64,000 nt of DNA from Cyrtodaria siliqua (Eukaryota; Mollusca; Bivalvia; Adapedonta; Hiatellidae): assembly GCA_037043455.1 (NCBI GenBank), contig JAWPHD010001284.1, forward strand, positions 186,001-250,000, written 5' to 3'. This document shows positions 1-12,939 of the stretch, piece after piece. Position 1 is the first letter of the stretch. The number at the start of each line of letters is the position of its first letter. The translations under genes and the position numbers were made by a program. The notes below the pieces were generated by a model. It worked only from the letters and a program-made list of their open reading frames with translations. It ran no database searches and was not told where the DNA came from.

Positions 1-440
1 AAATATGCCAGTTAAAATTATTTTGACATCATGTTTTACTAGCATTACCACTACAAATGCGTTTGCAAAAGAATTGACTGAATTGGGGTTTTAAGGCGCA
101 CCAACACATGAAAAGGTTATATGGCGCCTAAAAGGCATGAACATGCCAGGCTCATCTTCCATGTACATCGAGATAAAATATGGAAAATGGGCCTAGCTTG
201 CAAAGAAATTTTCGAAATATTTAATGTTAATGCTGAATTACAGTTACTTGAATTTCTAACAATATTCAATTGAAAGGGAGGTAATTTAAGATTATCCATA
301 TTTCATTTTTTTTATAGACGGAGAATCTGCGATAAATGGGTAAAAAAAAAAAAATCTATTATTTCATACCAATTTTATGAATTTTATATCTTTAAGCGAT
401 CTTTGACCCATGTTATGTGTTTTATCAACACATTTTATGT
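1..440. other. AT-rich spacer, nothing recognised
   Basis: AT-rich sequence with short A and T runs (for example around 307-355). The only open frames are short and lack any recognisable motif. No RNA gene or repeat could be supported here. Confidence 0.5.
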
Positions 441-445
441 TTTCA

Positions 446-1530
446 TAGATAGATAACTTTATTTCCAAATTCCAATAGGCTTAAAAGCCCGTGAGGATAC
501 AATATACAGTTACATAAAACATGGCAACAGTGTAGGATTTTACAAACAAGAAACTTTTGTTAATCTGAGACAGTCACAGCAAAATGCACGTATACTGGCG
601 CGTACGCATGCACTCACTCAATCACTTACGCACTCCCGCGCACAACAATTTCTATCATTTGTTAAGTGGACTTAAGCATTGAGAAGGCGTATTACTACAT
701 AATATAAATAAATACTGAACCATACATTTCATAACAAATTCGGTAAAATAAATTACCTATATTTACTAATTTCCATATAATGTTTCGTTTCGTAATTTAA
801 ATGCTTTTAAAACAAAGGTACAACGCTTGTGAATATATACTTTATTTTGTGAATTTAGTAATTCCAAAAATTTTATCATGTTTGGCCTCTTGTAAAAATA
901 TTGTGGAATGTATTGCTTTCTTAAGACAGTATTGGTTTGGCATTCCAACACAAAATGAAATTCATCTTCAAGTTTATTACAAAATAAACATAATCTATCA
1001 ATAACAGGAATTCTGTTTGGTTTAACCCATATTCCCGCTTCAATTTGCAACCTATGAGATGACACCCGTAATTTGGTAAGTGCTTGACACATTTTGAAAA
1101 TATTTATATTATCAAGATATAGTTGAAACTGAAAAGATGCAAAGCTCCTATAAAACACTGCTCTGGTGGAGATATCTAATCGACTATGCCAATTTTGAGC
1201 GAAATTGTCATTTAACCGTTGCTTTAATACTGCAAGAAATAAATTACAATTACCAACACTTTGTTGTAACCATACATCATAAAACCCAAGAGAGGACAAA
1301 AAGTGTTTCAACTGTGAAACCCAGTTTTTTTTGCGAGGATATATTTCACAGTCATTTAACATCATGTTATACACTATTTTTATATATTTACGTTCATGTA
1401 TGCTCATGATTTTTAACCAATATTTAACAATTATAAAATATCTTCTTGTACTAAATGATGTTCTACCAAATTCATATAAAGGGAGGGTAACTCTCAAAAG
1501 ATGTAACAATTTAAACAAAAAATAAATGTT
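446..1530 (-). mobile_element. 5'-truncated LINE, copy 1 (3' part of ORF2 plus 3' UTR)
   Basis: A non-LTR retrotransposon remnant on the minus strand. It consists of the C-terminal 250 codons of the reverse-transcriptase protein (1518 down to 766), then a ~320-bp AT-rich 3' UTR. The UTR ends at about 446 in a short ATCT-like tail just after an AATAAAG-type signal. The terminal region, read on the minus strand, has CCTCACGGGC followed by GCCTATTGGAA. The same end occurs inside the giant minisatellite at 24.1 kb, and a related one closes the LINE copy at 30.7 kb. Loss of everything upstream of about 1530 fits the usual 5' truncation of LINE insertions. No target-site duplication could be fixed by eye. 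Confidence 0.75.
766..1518 (-). pseudogene. LINE ORF2 C-terminal domain with CCHC zinc knuckle (fragment)
   Basis: A 250-residue open frame without the reverse-transcriptase catalytic core, so only the C-terminal part of a LINE ORF2 protein. Residues 177-193 form a C-x2-C-x7-H-x4-C cluster (CLFCNKLEDEFHFVLEC), the nucleic-acid-binding knuckle found after the RT domain in many LINE ORF2 proteins. The protein aligns end to end without gaps to the plus-strand copy at 29581-30333; shared blocks include LTKLRVSSHRL/LTRLRVSSHRL and the KRPN near the end. The frame is entered through a TTG, not a real start, which marks it as a 5'-truncated piece. It cannot be autonomous. All four knuckle ligands are kept here, unlike in the second copy. 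Confidence 0.75.
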
Positions 1531-2065
1531 TTAGAAACTATGGGTCAAAACAAAATACTTATCATATATCTATTCTAAGATACAAAAGTTGATACTTAGA
1601 CTTTTTGTTCAGTGTACCTAGTAATGCTGCCTTGTTTGTTAGAGATTATAACCTTGCAGTGATATCTTTATTTAAACTGTCCCGTTTATTGAGATGACGG
1701 TAAAGAGTGGTGCACTCCATAACCTGGTTTAAACCCCCAGCGACCTTGTTTTGCCGCTGACCGTTCCAAGGCGGTAAACCTATTGTCAACCCTTTTGTGT
1801 TTGTGGTACCTTTCATTCATATTTAAAGTTGTTCTTTGTTTCGATGTGTGTTTGTTACTGTCGTCCATGAATGTTTCTTGTCCTGTTCGATTGTTATATC
1901 TACTTGAGAGTAAAACTTTAATGGAAAGTATTCAAGAGTGAAACGCAGATTAAGGTAATTCATACTGACATACTTTTGGTAGGGACACAATGCTGTCATT
2001 TAAATCCAAGTGTATATGCCGTTTAAAAAAAAAACTGTTTGGCTTGTGGTATTTGAGTACAGTGT
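1531..2065. other. Spacer, possible old repeat relics
   Basis: No coding signal. The stretch around 1690-1810 (ATAACCTGGTTTAAACCCCC, then GACCGTTCCAAGGCGGTAAA) is GC-richer than its surroundings and may be an old dispersed repeat, but I have no second copy in the window to prove this. A poly-A run precedes the next repeat at about 2024. Confidence 0.35.
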
Positions 2066-2070
2066 TTTTA

Positions 2071-3735
2071 GCTCACCTGAGCCGAAGTCTCAAAATGAGC
2101 TATTGTGACCGCTTTTTGTCTGTCCGTCGTCCGTCCGTCGTCGTCCATTAGCTGTTGCTTAAACAACTTCTTCTCCTAAACCACTTGGACAATTTTAACC
2201 AAGTTTCACACCCATGATACTGATTTAAACGCCTTAAGAAGTTGTACACATTAGTTCAATGCGACATCCACGATGGCCGCCATTACCATATAAGTTCAAA
2301 ACCTTATAAAAAGTCTTCTCAAAAGTTTGTATAATTATGGAGATTTTACATGTTTTACATAGATTTATATAGGGAATTAAAAAAATATTCTTCCCTAAAA
2401 GCACAAGACTCGGACCTCTCATATATTGTATGTATCATTGGCTTATGATCCTTTACCAAGTTTGTGCAAATGGTGGCCATGGGGTCAAATCTTGCCGCGC
2501 CCCAGGGGTCACAGTTTTTACATAGAATTATATAGGAGAATCTAAAAAAACTTGTTCTCCAAAACCGCTTTGTCAGTTTTGACCAAACTTCACATGGATG
2601 ATCCTTAGGTCAATGATATTCAAATTTGTTAAAATTAGTGCAACGCCACAACCAAGATGGCCGACGTTGGGATGGAGTGGGGTTGGAGGGTGGTTTGGAT
2701 GGTAAACAACATTTCAGAAACTACTAGGTCAATTTTGACCAAATTTCACAAGGACGATACTGAGGTCAATGTCTTCCAAAGTTGTTCACATTTGGTCAAT
2801 GTGACATCCAAGATGGCCGCCATTACCATATATGGTCAACACCTTTTTACATGTTTTACATATACTTATAAAGGTCATTTGTAGACAACATCTCCTCAGA
2901 AACTGGTATGCAAATTTTGACCAAATTCCACATGGACGATACTGAGGTCAATGTCTTTGAAAGTTATACAAATTAAGGCAATCCAAGATGGCCGACATTA
3001 CCATATATGAGCAGATTTTGATAGTTTTTGTTTATAAATGATCGCCATCTCCTCCTAGACTAAAACGTTGTACAAATGAAGTTATTTGGTTCACAAATGA
3101 CTGTATCCCGGGGTTCTGAAGTTTGTATATGGAGATTTTACATGTTTTACATAGACTTATATAAGGAATTTAAAATGTCTCCTTCTCTAAAAACACAAGA
3201 CATAGAGCTCTCCTGTATTGTAAGTAGCCTTAGCTTACAGTCCTCTACCAAATCTTACCCCTCCCCGGGGGTTACAGTTTTACATAGAATATATATATAT
3301 ATACAGCTATGAAATGCTTGGTCACTTTTGACTAACCTTCAGATGAATGATCGTAGGTCAATGATTTTCAAATTTGTTAAAATTAGGGCAACGACACATC
3401 CAAGATGGCCGCCGTTGGGGTGAGGGGTAGGGGAGGGTAAAGAACATCTCAGAAACTGCACGGCCAATTTTGACAAAATTTCACGCGGATGATTCTGTGG
3501 TCAATGCCTATCAGAATTATACAAAATAGATCAATGCATTATCCAAGATGGCCGTTATTACCATATATGGTCAGAACCTTAATAAATCTTCTTCTTATGT
3601 TATGAACCACTGAATAGATTTCGACAGTGTTTGTTTATATACATATGACGCCAACTATTATACTATAAATGTTGTAGACATAAAGTTCCTAGGGTAAAAA
3701 AGCTTCTCTGGTGAGCGACTCAGGTCCATTAGAAC
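2071..3735. repeat. Dispersed mollusc-type repeat made of degenerate modules
   Basis: The element opens with GCTCACCTGAGCCGAAG and closes near 3708 with GGTGAGCGACTCAGG, so its ends carry short inverted GCTCACC/GGTGAGC words. Near the left end is a CCGTCCGTC run. The interior repeats a module: an 'AACTTTTGACCAAATTTCAC'-like stretch, a 'GATACTGAGGTCAATG' stretch, a GCAACGACACATCC-like stretch and a GATGGCCG core. GATGGCCG occurs at about 2272, 2656, 2812, 2987, 3404 and 3547, several times continuing into CCATTACCATATA. I associate this kind of element with bivalve genomes, which is recollection and not a search result. No intact protein is encoded. The core resembles the YY1-type AAGATGGC word, but regulatory activity is only a possibility. 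Confidence 0.6.
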
Positions 3736-3740
3736 CTTTT

Positions 3741-4690
3741 GTTTGTTTTCCTTATATATGTGGTACCGAAAAATGGTACCATTCTCAATGGCAAAACGTA
3801 TGTGTTTTTTCCCAAATGGAGTAATACAATTCCCAATATTTACTTTTGTTGTTTTAATATTTTGAGTGAAACTTTAAACCAAAGAAGGGGAAAACTATTA
3901 TTTTAGGTGAGGGTAATGAACTACTACAAGGGAATGTATACATTGTAATGTGTTTGCAAGGTATTTAAGCATACAATATTGCTTATGTTTTATATTGAAA
4001 AGATCCCAATTTCAGACAAGGAAACGCGAATTTCCCCAATCGAATGGGTACCGGTACCATTCCCAAAAAGGTGGAAAAAATCGCTGGAGTAAAAGTCTTT
4101 AAAACAAAAATTGAATGCAACATTCAAAGTAAATTAAATAAGTACAAATAGTATATGAAGTTTTTTATATTGACCGACTTATAATTAAATCAACTTGCTA
4201 TTGCGTTTACTAATTGTTGATTATATTATAACGATAACATATTAAAACATATGGTATAATAAGAAGAAAATTTGAAATATTTAATTAAATGCAAGCAGGT
4301 TTAAGTCAAAATGATACTGGATAACTGATCTTAGGTAATACTTGTAATTCCTAGTAACTACTTAGAAATTATCATGTGTCCCTTTAAAGTCTACAAAAGT
4401 AATACCGAAGAAGATGTATCGGTGAATAAAATACTACACCACTGAATGGATATCAAATGTTTTCGTCCGCGTCGTGTAAAGGTGGAGGTATGCAATATTG
4501 TGTTTCAATTTAAAAGCGTGACATGTTGGAAACGTCGCTTTTATTAAACCACTGTTTTTTTAAACAAATGCAACGCATTTACATTATTAAAGCCGGAAAA
4601 AACAGATAGAACAAACATACTGAAACTACAAGAATATCGGTAAAACCGATGGATGCTCCCCGAAATTGAGGCTTTGTTTGACTGATCTGT
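3741..4690. other. Spacer left of the giant minisatellite
   Basis: AT-rich, no supported gene. Two similar GGTACCATTC words (about 3775 and 4053) are accompanied by further GGTACC sites, suggesting a diverged duplicate pair. The last 15 bp lead directly into the first minisatellite unit. Confidence 0.4.
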
Positions 4691-5379
4691 TTTCAGCTAG
4701 TTTACTACGAGATATGAACAACAGCTAGATTACTAGGAGGTATGAACTACAGCTAGTTTACTACGCAGTATGATCAACAGCTAGTTTACTACGAGGTATG
4801 AACAACAGCTAGTTCACTAAGAGGTATGAACAGCAGCTAGTTTACTAGGAGGTATGAACAACAGTTAGCTTACTACGGGGTATGAAAAACAGCTAGTTTA
4901 CTACGAGGTATGAACAACAGCTGAACAACAGCTAGTTTACTAAGAGTTATGAACAACAGATACTTTATTAAGAGGTATGAACAACAGCTAGTTTACTACG
5001 AGGTGTGAACAACAGCTAGTTTACTAAGAGGTATGAACAACAGCTAGTTTACTAGGAGGTATGAACAACAGCTAGTTTACTACAAGGTTTGAACAACAAC
5101 TAGATTACTACGAGGTATGAACTACAGCTAGTTTACTACGAGATATGAACAACAGCTAGTTTACTACGAAGTATGAACAACAGCTAGTTTACTACGAGGT
5201 ATGAACTACAGCTAGTTTACTACGAGGTATGAACAACAGCTACTTCACTACGAGGTATGAACTACAGCTAGTTTACTACGAGCTTTGAACAACAGCAAAT
5301 TTACTACGAGGTATGAACAACAGCTAGTTTACAACGAGGTATGAACTACAGCTAGTTTACTACGAGGTATGAACAACAG

Positions 5380-8300
5380 CAAGTTTACTAGGAGGTATGA
5401 ACAACAGCTAGTTTACTACGAGGTGTGAACAACAGCTAGTTTACTACGAGGTATGAACAAAATCTAGTTTACTACGAGGTATGAACACCAGCTAGTTTAC
5501 AACGAGGTATGAACTACAACTAATTTACTACGAGGTATGAAAAACAGCTAGTTTACTACGAGGTATGAACAACATCTAGTTTACTACGGGTATGATCAAC
5601 AGCTGAACAACAGCTAGTTTACTACGCGGTATGAACAACAGCTAGTTTACTACGAGGTATGAACTACAACTAGTTTACTACGAGGTATAAACAGCAGCTA
5701 GTTTTCAACGTGGTATGAACAACATCTAGTTTACAATGAGGTATGAACATCAGCTAGTTAACTACAAGGTATGAACATCAGCTAGTTTACTACGATGTAT
5801 GAACAACGGCTAGTTTACTACGAGGATTGAAAAACAGGTAGTTTACTACGAGGTATGAACTACAGCTAGTTTACTTCGAGGTATGAACAACAGCTAGTTT
5901 ATTACGAGGTATGAACAGCAGCTAGTTTACTAAGAGGTTTGAACAACAACTAGTTTACTACGAGGTATGAACAACAGCTAGTTTACTAAGAGGTATGAAC
6001 TACAGCTTGTTTGCTACGAGGTATGCACAACAGCTAGTTTACTACGAGGTATGAACAAAAGCTAGTTTACTACGAGATATATGAACTACAGCTAGTTTAC
6101 TACGAGGTATGAACAACAACTAGTTTACTACGGGGTATGAACAACAGCTGAACAACAGTTAGTTTACTACTAGGTATGAACAACAGCTAGTTTACTACGA
6201 GGTATGAACTACAGCTAGTTTAATACGAGATATGAACAACAGCTAGTTTACTACGAGGTATGAACAAAAGCTACTTTACTACGAGGTATGAACTACAGCT
6301 AGTTTACTAGTTTACTACGACGTATGAACTACATCTAGTTTACTACGAGGTATTAACAACAGCTAGTTTACAGTTAGCAAGAACCTCTACGAGGTATGAA
6401 CAACAGCTAGTTTAATACGAGGTATAAACAAAAGCTAGGTTACCGTTAGCGAGAAGCCCAACTCGTACTACAAGGAATAAACAACAGCTAGTTTACTACG
6501 AGGTATGAACTACAGCTAGTTTAAAACGAGGTATGAACAACAGCTAGTTTACTACGGGGTATGAGCAACAGCGAGTTTACTACGAGGTAGGAACAACAGC
6601 TAGTTTACAGTTAGCGAGAAGTCCTACGATGTATGACCAAGAGCTAGTTTACCACGCGGTATGAACAACAGCTAGCTTAACACGATGTATGAACTACAGA
6701 TAGTTTTCTACGAGGTATGAGCAACAGCGAGTTTACTACGAGGTAGGAACAACAGCTAGTTTACTACGAGGTATGAACAAAAGCTAGTTGACTACGATGT
6801 ATGAACTACATCTAGTTGACTACGAGGTGTGAATAACAACTAGTTTACTACGAGGTATGAACAACAGCTAGTTTACAACGAGGTATGAACTACAGCTAGT
6901 TTACTACGAGGTATGAACAACAGCAAGTTTACTAGGAGGTATGAACAACAGCTAGTTTACTACGAGGTGTGAACAACAGCTAGTTTACTACGAGGTATGA
7001 ACAACAGCTAGTTTACTACGAGGTATGAACTACAGCTAGTTTACTACGAGGTATAAACAGCAGCTAGTTTACAACGTGGTAAGAACAACATCTAGTTTAC
7101 AATGAGGTATGAACATCAGCTAGTTAACTACAAGGTATGAACATCAGCTAGTTTACTACGATGTATGAACAACGGCTAGTTTACTACGAGGATTGAACAA
7201 CAGCTAGTTTACTACGAGGTGTGAACAACAGCTAGTTTACTACGAGGTATGAACAAAATCTAGTTTACTACGAGGTATGAACACCAGCTAGTTTACAACG
7301 AGGTATGAACTACAACTAATTTACTACGAGGTATGAAAAACAGCTAGTTTACTACGAGGTATGAACAACATCTAGTTTACTACGGGTATGATCAACAGCT
7401 GAACAACAGCTAGTTTACTAGGCGGTATGAACAACAGCTAGTTTACTACGAGGTATGAACTACAACTAGTTTACTACGAGGTATAAACAGCAGCTAGTTT
7501 ACAACCTGGTAAGAACAACATCTAGTTTACAATGAGGTATGAACATCAGCTAGTTAACTACAAGGTATGAACATCAGCTAGTTTACTACGATGTATGAAC
7601 AACGGCTAGTTTACTACGAGGATTGAACAACAGCTAGTTTACTACGAGGTGTGAACAACAGCTAGTTTACTACGAGGTATGAACAAAATCTAGTTTACTA
7701 CGAGGTATGAACACCAGCTAGTTTACAACGAGGTATGAACTAAAACTAATTTACTACGAGGTATGAAAAACAGCTAGTTTACTACGAGGTATGAACAACA
7801 TCTAGTTTACTACGGGTATGATCAACAGCTGAACAACAGCTAGTTTACTACGCGGTATGAACAACAGCTAGTTTACTACGAGGTATGAACTACAACTAGT
7901 TTACTACGAGGTATAAACAGCAGCTAGTTTTCAACGTGGTATGAACAACATCTAGTTTACAATGAGGTATGAACATCAGCTAGTTAACTACAAGGTATGA
8001 ACATCAGCTAGTTTACTACGATGTATGAACAACGGCTAGTTTACTACGAGGATTGAAAAACAGGTAGTTTACTACGAGGTATGAACTACAGCTAGTTTAC
8101 TTCGAGGTATGAACAACAGCTAGTTTATTACGAGGTATGAACAGCAGCTAGTTTACTAAGAGGTTTGAACAACAACTAGTTTACTACGAGGTATGAACAA
8201 CAGCTAGTTTACTAAGAGGTATGAACTACAGCTTGTTTGCTACGAGGTATGCACAACAGCTAGTTTACTACGAGGTATGAACAAAAGCTAGTTTACTACG

Positions 8301-11300
8301 AGATATATAAACTACAGCTAGTTTACTACGAGGTATGAACAACAACTAGTTTACTACGGGGTATGAACAACAGCTGAACAACAGTTAGTTTACTACTAGG
8401 TATGAACAACAGCTAGTTTACTACGAGGTATGAACTACAGCTAGTTTAATACGAGATATGAACAACAGCTAGTTTACTACGAGGTATGAACAAAAGCTAC
8501 TTTACTACGAGGTATGAACTACAGCTAGTTTACTAGTTTACTACGACGTATGAACTACATCTAGTTTACTACGAGGTATTAACAACAGCTAGTTTACAGT
8601 TAGCAAGAACCTCTACGAGGTATGAACAACAGCTAGTTTAATACGAGGTATAAACAAAAGCTAGGTTACAGTTAGCGAGAAGCCCAACTCGTACTACAAG
8701 GAATAAACAACAGCTAGTTTACTACGAGGTATGAACTACAGCTAGTTTAAAACGAGGTATGAACAACAGCTAGTTTACTACGGGGTATGAGCAACAGCGA
8801 GTTTACTACGAGGTAGGAACAACAGCTAGTTTACAGTTAGCGAGAAGTCCTACGATGTATGACCAAGAGCTAGTTTATCACGCGGTATGAACAACAGCTA
8901 GCTTAACACGATGTATGAACTACAGATAGTTTTCTACGAGGTATGAGCAACAGCGAGTTTACTACGAGGTAGGAACAACAGCTAGTTTACTACGAGGTAT
9001 GAACAAAAGCTAGTTGACTACGATGTATGAACTACATCTAGTTGACTACGAGGTGTGAATAACAACTAGTTTACTACGAGGTATGAACAACAGCTAGTTT
9101 ACAACGAGGTATGAACTACAGCTAGTTTACTACGAGGTATGAACAACAGCAAGTTTACTAGGAGGTATGAACAACAGCTAGTTTACTACGAGGTGTGAAC
9201 AACAGCTAGTTTACTACGAGGTATGAACAACAGCTAGTTTACTACGAGGTATGAACTACAGCTAGTTTACTACGAGGTATAAACAGCAGCTAGTTTACAA
9301 CGTGGTAAGAACAACATCTAGTTTACAATGAGGTATGAACATCAGCTAGTTAACTACAAGGTATGAACATCAGCTAGTTTACTACGATGTATGAACACCG
9401 GCTAGTTTACTACGAGGATTGAACAACAGCTAGTTTACTACGAGGTGTGAACAACAGCTAGTTTACTACGAGGTATGAACAAAATCTAGTTTACTACGAG
9501 GTATGAACACCAGCTAGTTTACAACGAGGTATGAACTACAACTAATTTACTACGAGGTATGAAAAACAGCTAGTTTACTACGAGGTATGAACAACATCTA
9601 GTTTACTACGGGTATGATCAACAGCTGAACAACAGCTAGTTTACTACGCGGTATGAACAACAGCTAGTTTACTACGAGGTATGAACTACAACTAGTTTAC
9701 TACGAGGTATAAACAGCAGCTAGTTTACAACGTGGTAAGAACAACATCTAGTTTACAATGAGGTATGAACATCAGCTAGTTAACTACAAGGTATGAACAT
9801 CAGCTAGTTTACTACGATGTATGAACAACGGCTAGTTTACTACGAGGATTGAACAACAGCTAGTTTACTACGAGGTGTGAACAACAGCTAGTTTACTACG
9901 AGGTATGAACAAAATCTAGGTTACTACGAGGTATGAACACCAGCTAGTTTACAACGAGGTATGAACTAAAACTAATTTACTACGAGGTATGAAAAACAGC
10001 TAGTTTACTACGAGGTATGAACAACATCTAGTTTACTACGGGTATGATCAACAGCTGAACAACAGCTAGTTTACTACGCGGTATGAACAACAGCTAGTTT
10101 ACTACGAGGTATGAACTACAACTAGTTTACTACGAGGTATAAACAGCAGCTAGTTTTCAACGTGGTATGAACAACATCTAGTTTACAATGAGGTATGAAC
10201 ATCAGCTAGTTAACTACAAGGTATGAACATCAGCTAGTTTACTACGATGTATGAACAACGGCTAGTTTACTACGAGGATTGAAAAACAGGTAGTTTACTA
10301 CGAGGTATGAACTACAGCTAGTTTACTTCGAGGTATGAACAACAGCTAGTTTATTACGAGGTATGAACAGCAGCTAGTTTACTAAGAGGTTTGAACAACA
10401 ACTAGTTTACTACGAGGTATGAACAACAGCTAGTTTACTAAGAGGTATGAACTACAGCTTGTTTGCTACGAGGTATGCACAACAGCTAGTTTACTACGAG
10501 GTATGAACAAAAGCTAGTTTACTACGAGATATATAAACTACAGCTAGTTTACTACGAGGTATGAACAACAACTAGTTTACTACGGGGTATGAACAACAGC
10601 TGAACAACAGTTAGTTTACTACTAGGTATGAACAACAGCTAGTTTACTACGAGGTATGAACTACAGCTAGTTTAATACGAGATATGAACAACAGCTAGTT
10701 TACTACGAGGTATGAACAAAAGCTACTTTACTACGAGGTATGAACTACAGCTAGTTTACTAGTTTACTACGACGTATGAACTACATCTAGTTTACTACGA
10801 GGTATTAACAACAGCTAGTTTACAGTTAGCAAGAACCTCTACGAGGTATGAACAACAGCTAGTTTAATACGAGGTATAAACAAAAGCTAGGTTACAGTTA
10901 GCGAGAAGCCCAACTCGTACTACAAGGAATAAACAACAGCTAGTTTACTACGAGGTATGAACTACAGCTAGTTTAAAACGAGGTATGAACAACAGCTAGT
11001 TTACTACGGGGTATGAGCAACAGCGAGTTTACTACGAGGTAGGAACAACAGCTAGTTTACAGTTAGCGAGAAGTCCTACGATGTATGACCAAGAGCTAGT
11101 TTACCACGCGGTATGAACAACAGCTAGCTTAACACGATGTATGAACTACAGATAGTTTTCTACGAGGTATGAGCAACAGCGAGTTTACTACGAGGTAGGA
11201 ACAACAGCTAGTTTACTACGAGGTATGAACAAAAGCTAGTTGACTACGATGTATGAACTACATCTAGTTGACTACGAGGTGTGAATAACAACTAGTTTAC

Positions 11301-11330
11301 TACGAGGTATGAACTACAGCTTCTTTACTA
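5380..11330. repeat. 2226-bp higher-order repeat inside the minisatellite
   Basis: The marker TATGATCAACAGCTGAAC lies at 5591, 7387, 7817, 9613 and 10043. The spacings alternate 1796 and 430 bp, so the compound period is 2226 bp. The independent marker GAATAACAACTAG lies at 6831, 9057 and 11283, again exactly 2226 apart. About two and a half copies are present. Copies differ only by scattered substitutions, for example CGTTAGCGAG against AGTTAGCGAG near 6445 and 8668. Near-identity over kilobases while neighbouring 28-bp units differ from one another indicates recent block duplication rather than unit-by-unit spread. The 430-bp step is itself a nested duplication of ~15 units. Confidence 0.9.
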
Positions 11331-12939
11331 CGAGGTATAAACAACAGCTAGTTTATTACGAGGTGTGAACAACAGTTAGATTAATACGAGGTGTGAACAA
11401 TAGCTAGTTTACAATTAGCGAGAAGCCCTACAAGGTATGAACAACAGCTAATTTACTACGAGGTATGAACAATAGCTAGTTTCCTACGAGGTATGATCAC
11501 CAGCTTGTTTACTACGAGGTACAAACAACAGCTAGTTTACTACGAGGTATGCACACCAGCTAGTTTAATACGATGTATGAACAACAGCTAGTTTACTGCG
11601 AGGTATGAACAATAGCTAGTTTACTACGAGGTATAAACAACAGCTAATTTGCTACCAGGTATGAACAACAGCTAGTTTACTACGGGGTATGAAAACATCT
11701 ATTTTACTACGAGGTATGAACAACAGCTAGTTTACTACGAGGTAGGAACAACATCTAGTTTACAGTTAGCGAGAAACTCTACGAGGTATGAACAACAGCT
11801 AGTTTACTACGATGTATAACCAAGAGCTAGTTTACTACGCGGTATGAACAACAGCTAGTTTAATACGATGTATGAACTTCAGCTAGTTTTCTACGAGGTA
11901 TGAGCAACAGCGAGTTTACTACGAGGTAGGAAAAACAGCTAGTTTACTACGAGGTATGAATAACAGCTGAACAACAGCTAGTTTACTAAGAGTTATGAAC
12001 AACAGATAGTTTATTAAGAGGTATGAACAACAGCTAGTTTACTACGAGGTGTGAACAACAGCTAGTTGACTAAGAGGTATGAACAACAGCTAGTTTACTA
12101 GGAGGTATGAACAACAGCTAGTTTACTACGAGGTTTGAACAACAGCTAGATTACTACGAGGTATGAACTACAGCTAGTTTACTACGAGATATGAACAACA
12201 GCTAGTTTACTACGAAGTATGAACAACAGCTAGTTTACTACGAATTATGAACTACAGCTAGTTTACTACGAGGTGTGAACAACAGCTAGTTGACTAAGAG
12301 GTATGAACAACAGCTAGTTTACTAGGAGGTATGAACAACAGCTAGTTTACTACGAGGTTTGAACAACAGCTAGATTACTACGAAGTATGAACTACAGCTA
12401 GTTTACTACGAGATATGAACAACAGCTAGTTTACTACGAAGTATGAACAACAGCTAGTTTACTACGAGGTATGAACTACAGCTAGTTTACTACGAGGTAT
12501 GAACAAAAGCTAGTCTACTACGAGGTATGAACTACAGCTAGTATACTACGAGGTATGAACAACAGCTACTTTACTACGAGGTATGAACTACAGCTAGTTT
12601 ACTACGAGCTTTGAACAACAGCAATTTTACTACGAGGTATAAACAACAGCTAGTTTACTACGAGGTATGAACTACAGCTAGTTTACTACGAGGTATGAAC
12701 AACAGCAAGTTTACTAGGAGGTATGAACAACAGCTAGTTTACTACGAGGTATGAACAAAAGCTAGTTTACTACGAGGTATGAACACCAGCTAATTTACAA
12801 CGAGGTATGAACTACAACTAATTTACTACGAGGTATGAACAACAGCTAGTTTACTACGAGGTATGAACAACATCTAGTTTACTACGGGTATGATCAACAG
12901 CTGAACAACAGCTAGTTTACTACGCGGTATGAACAACAG

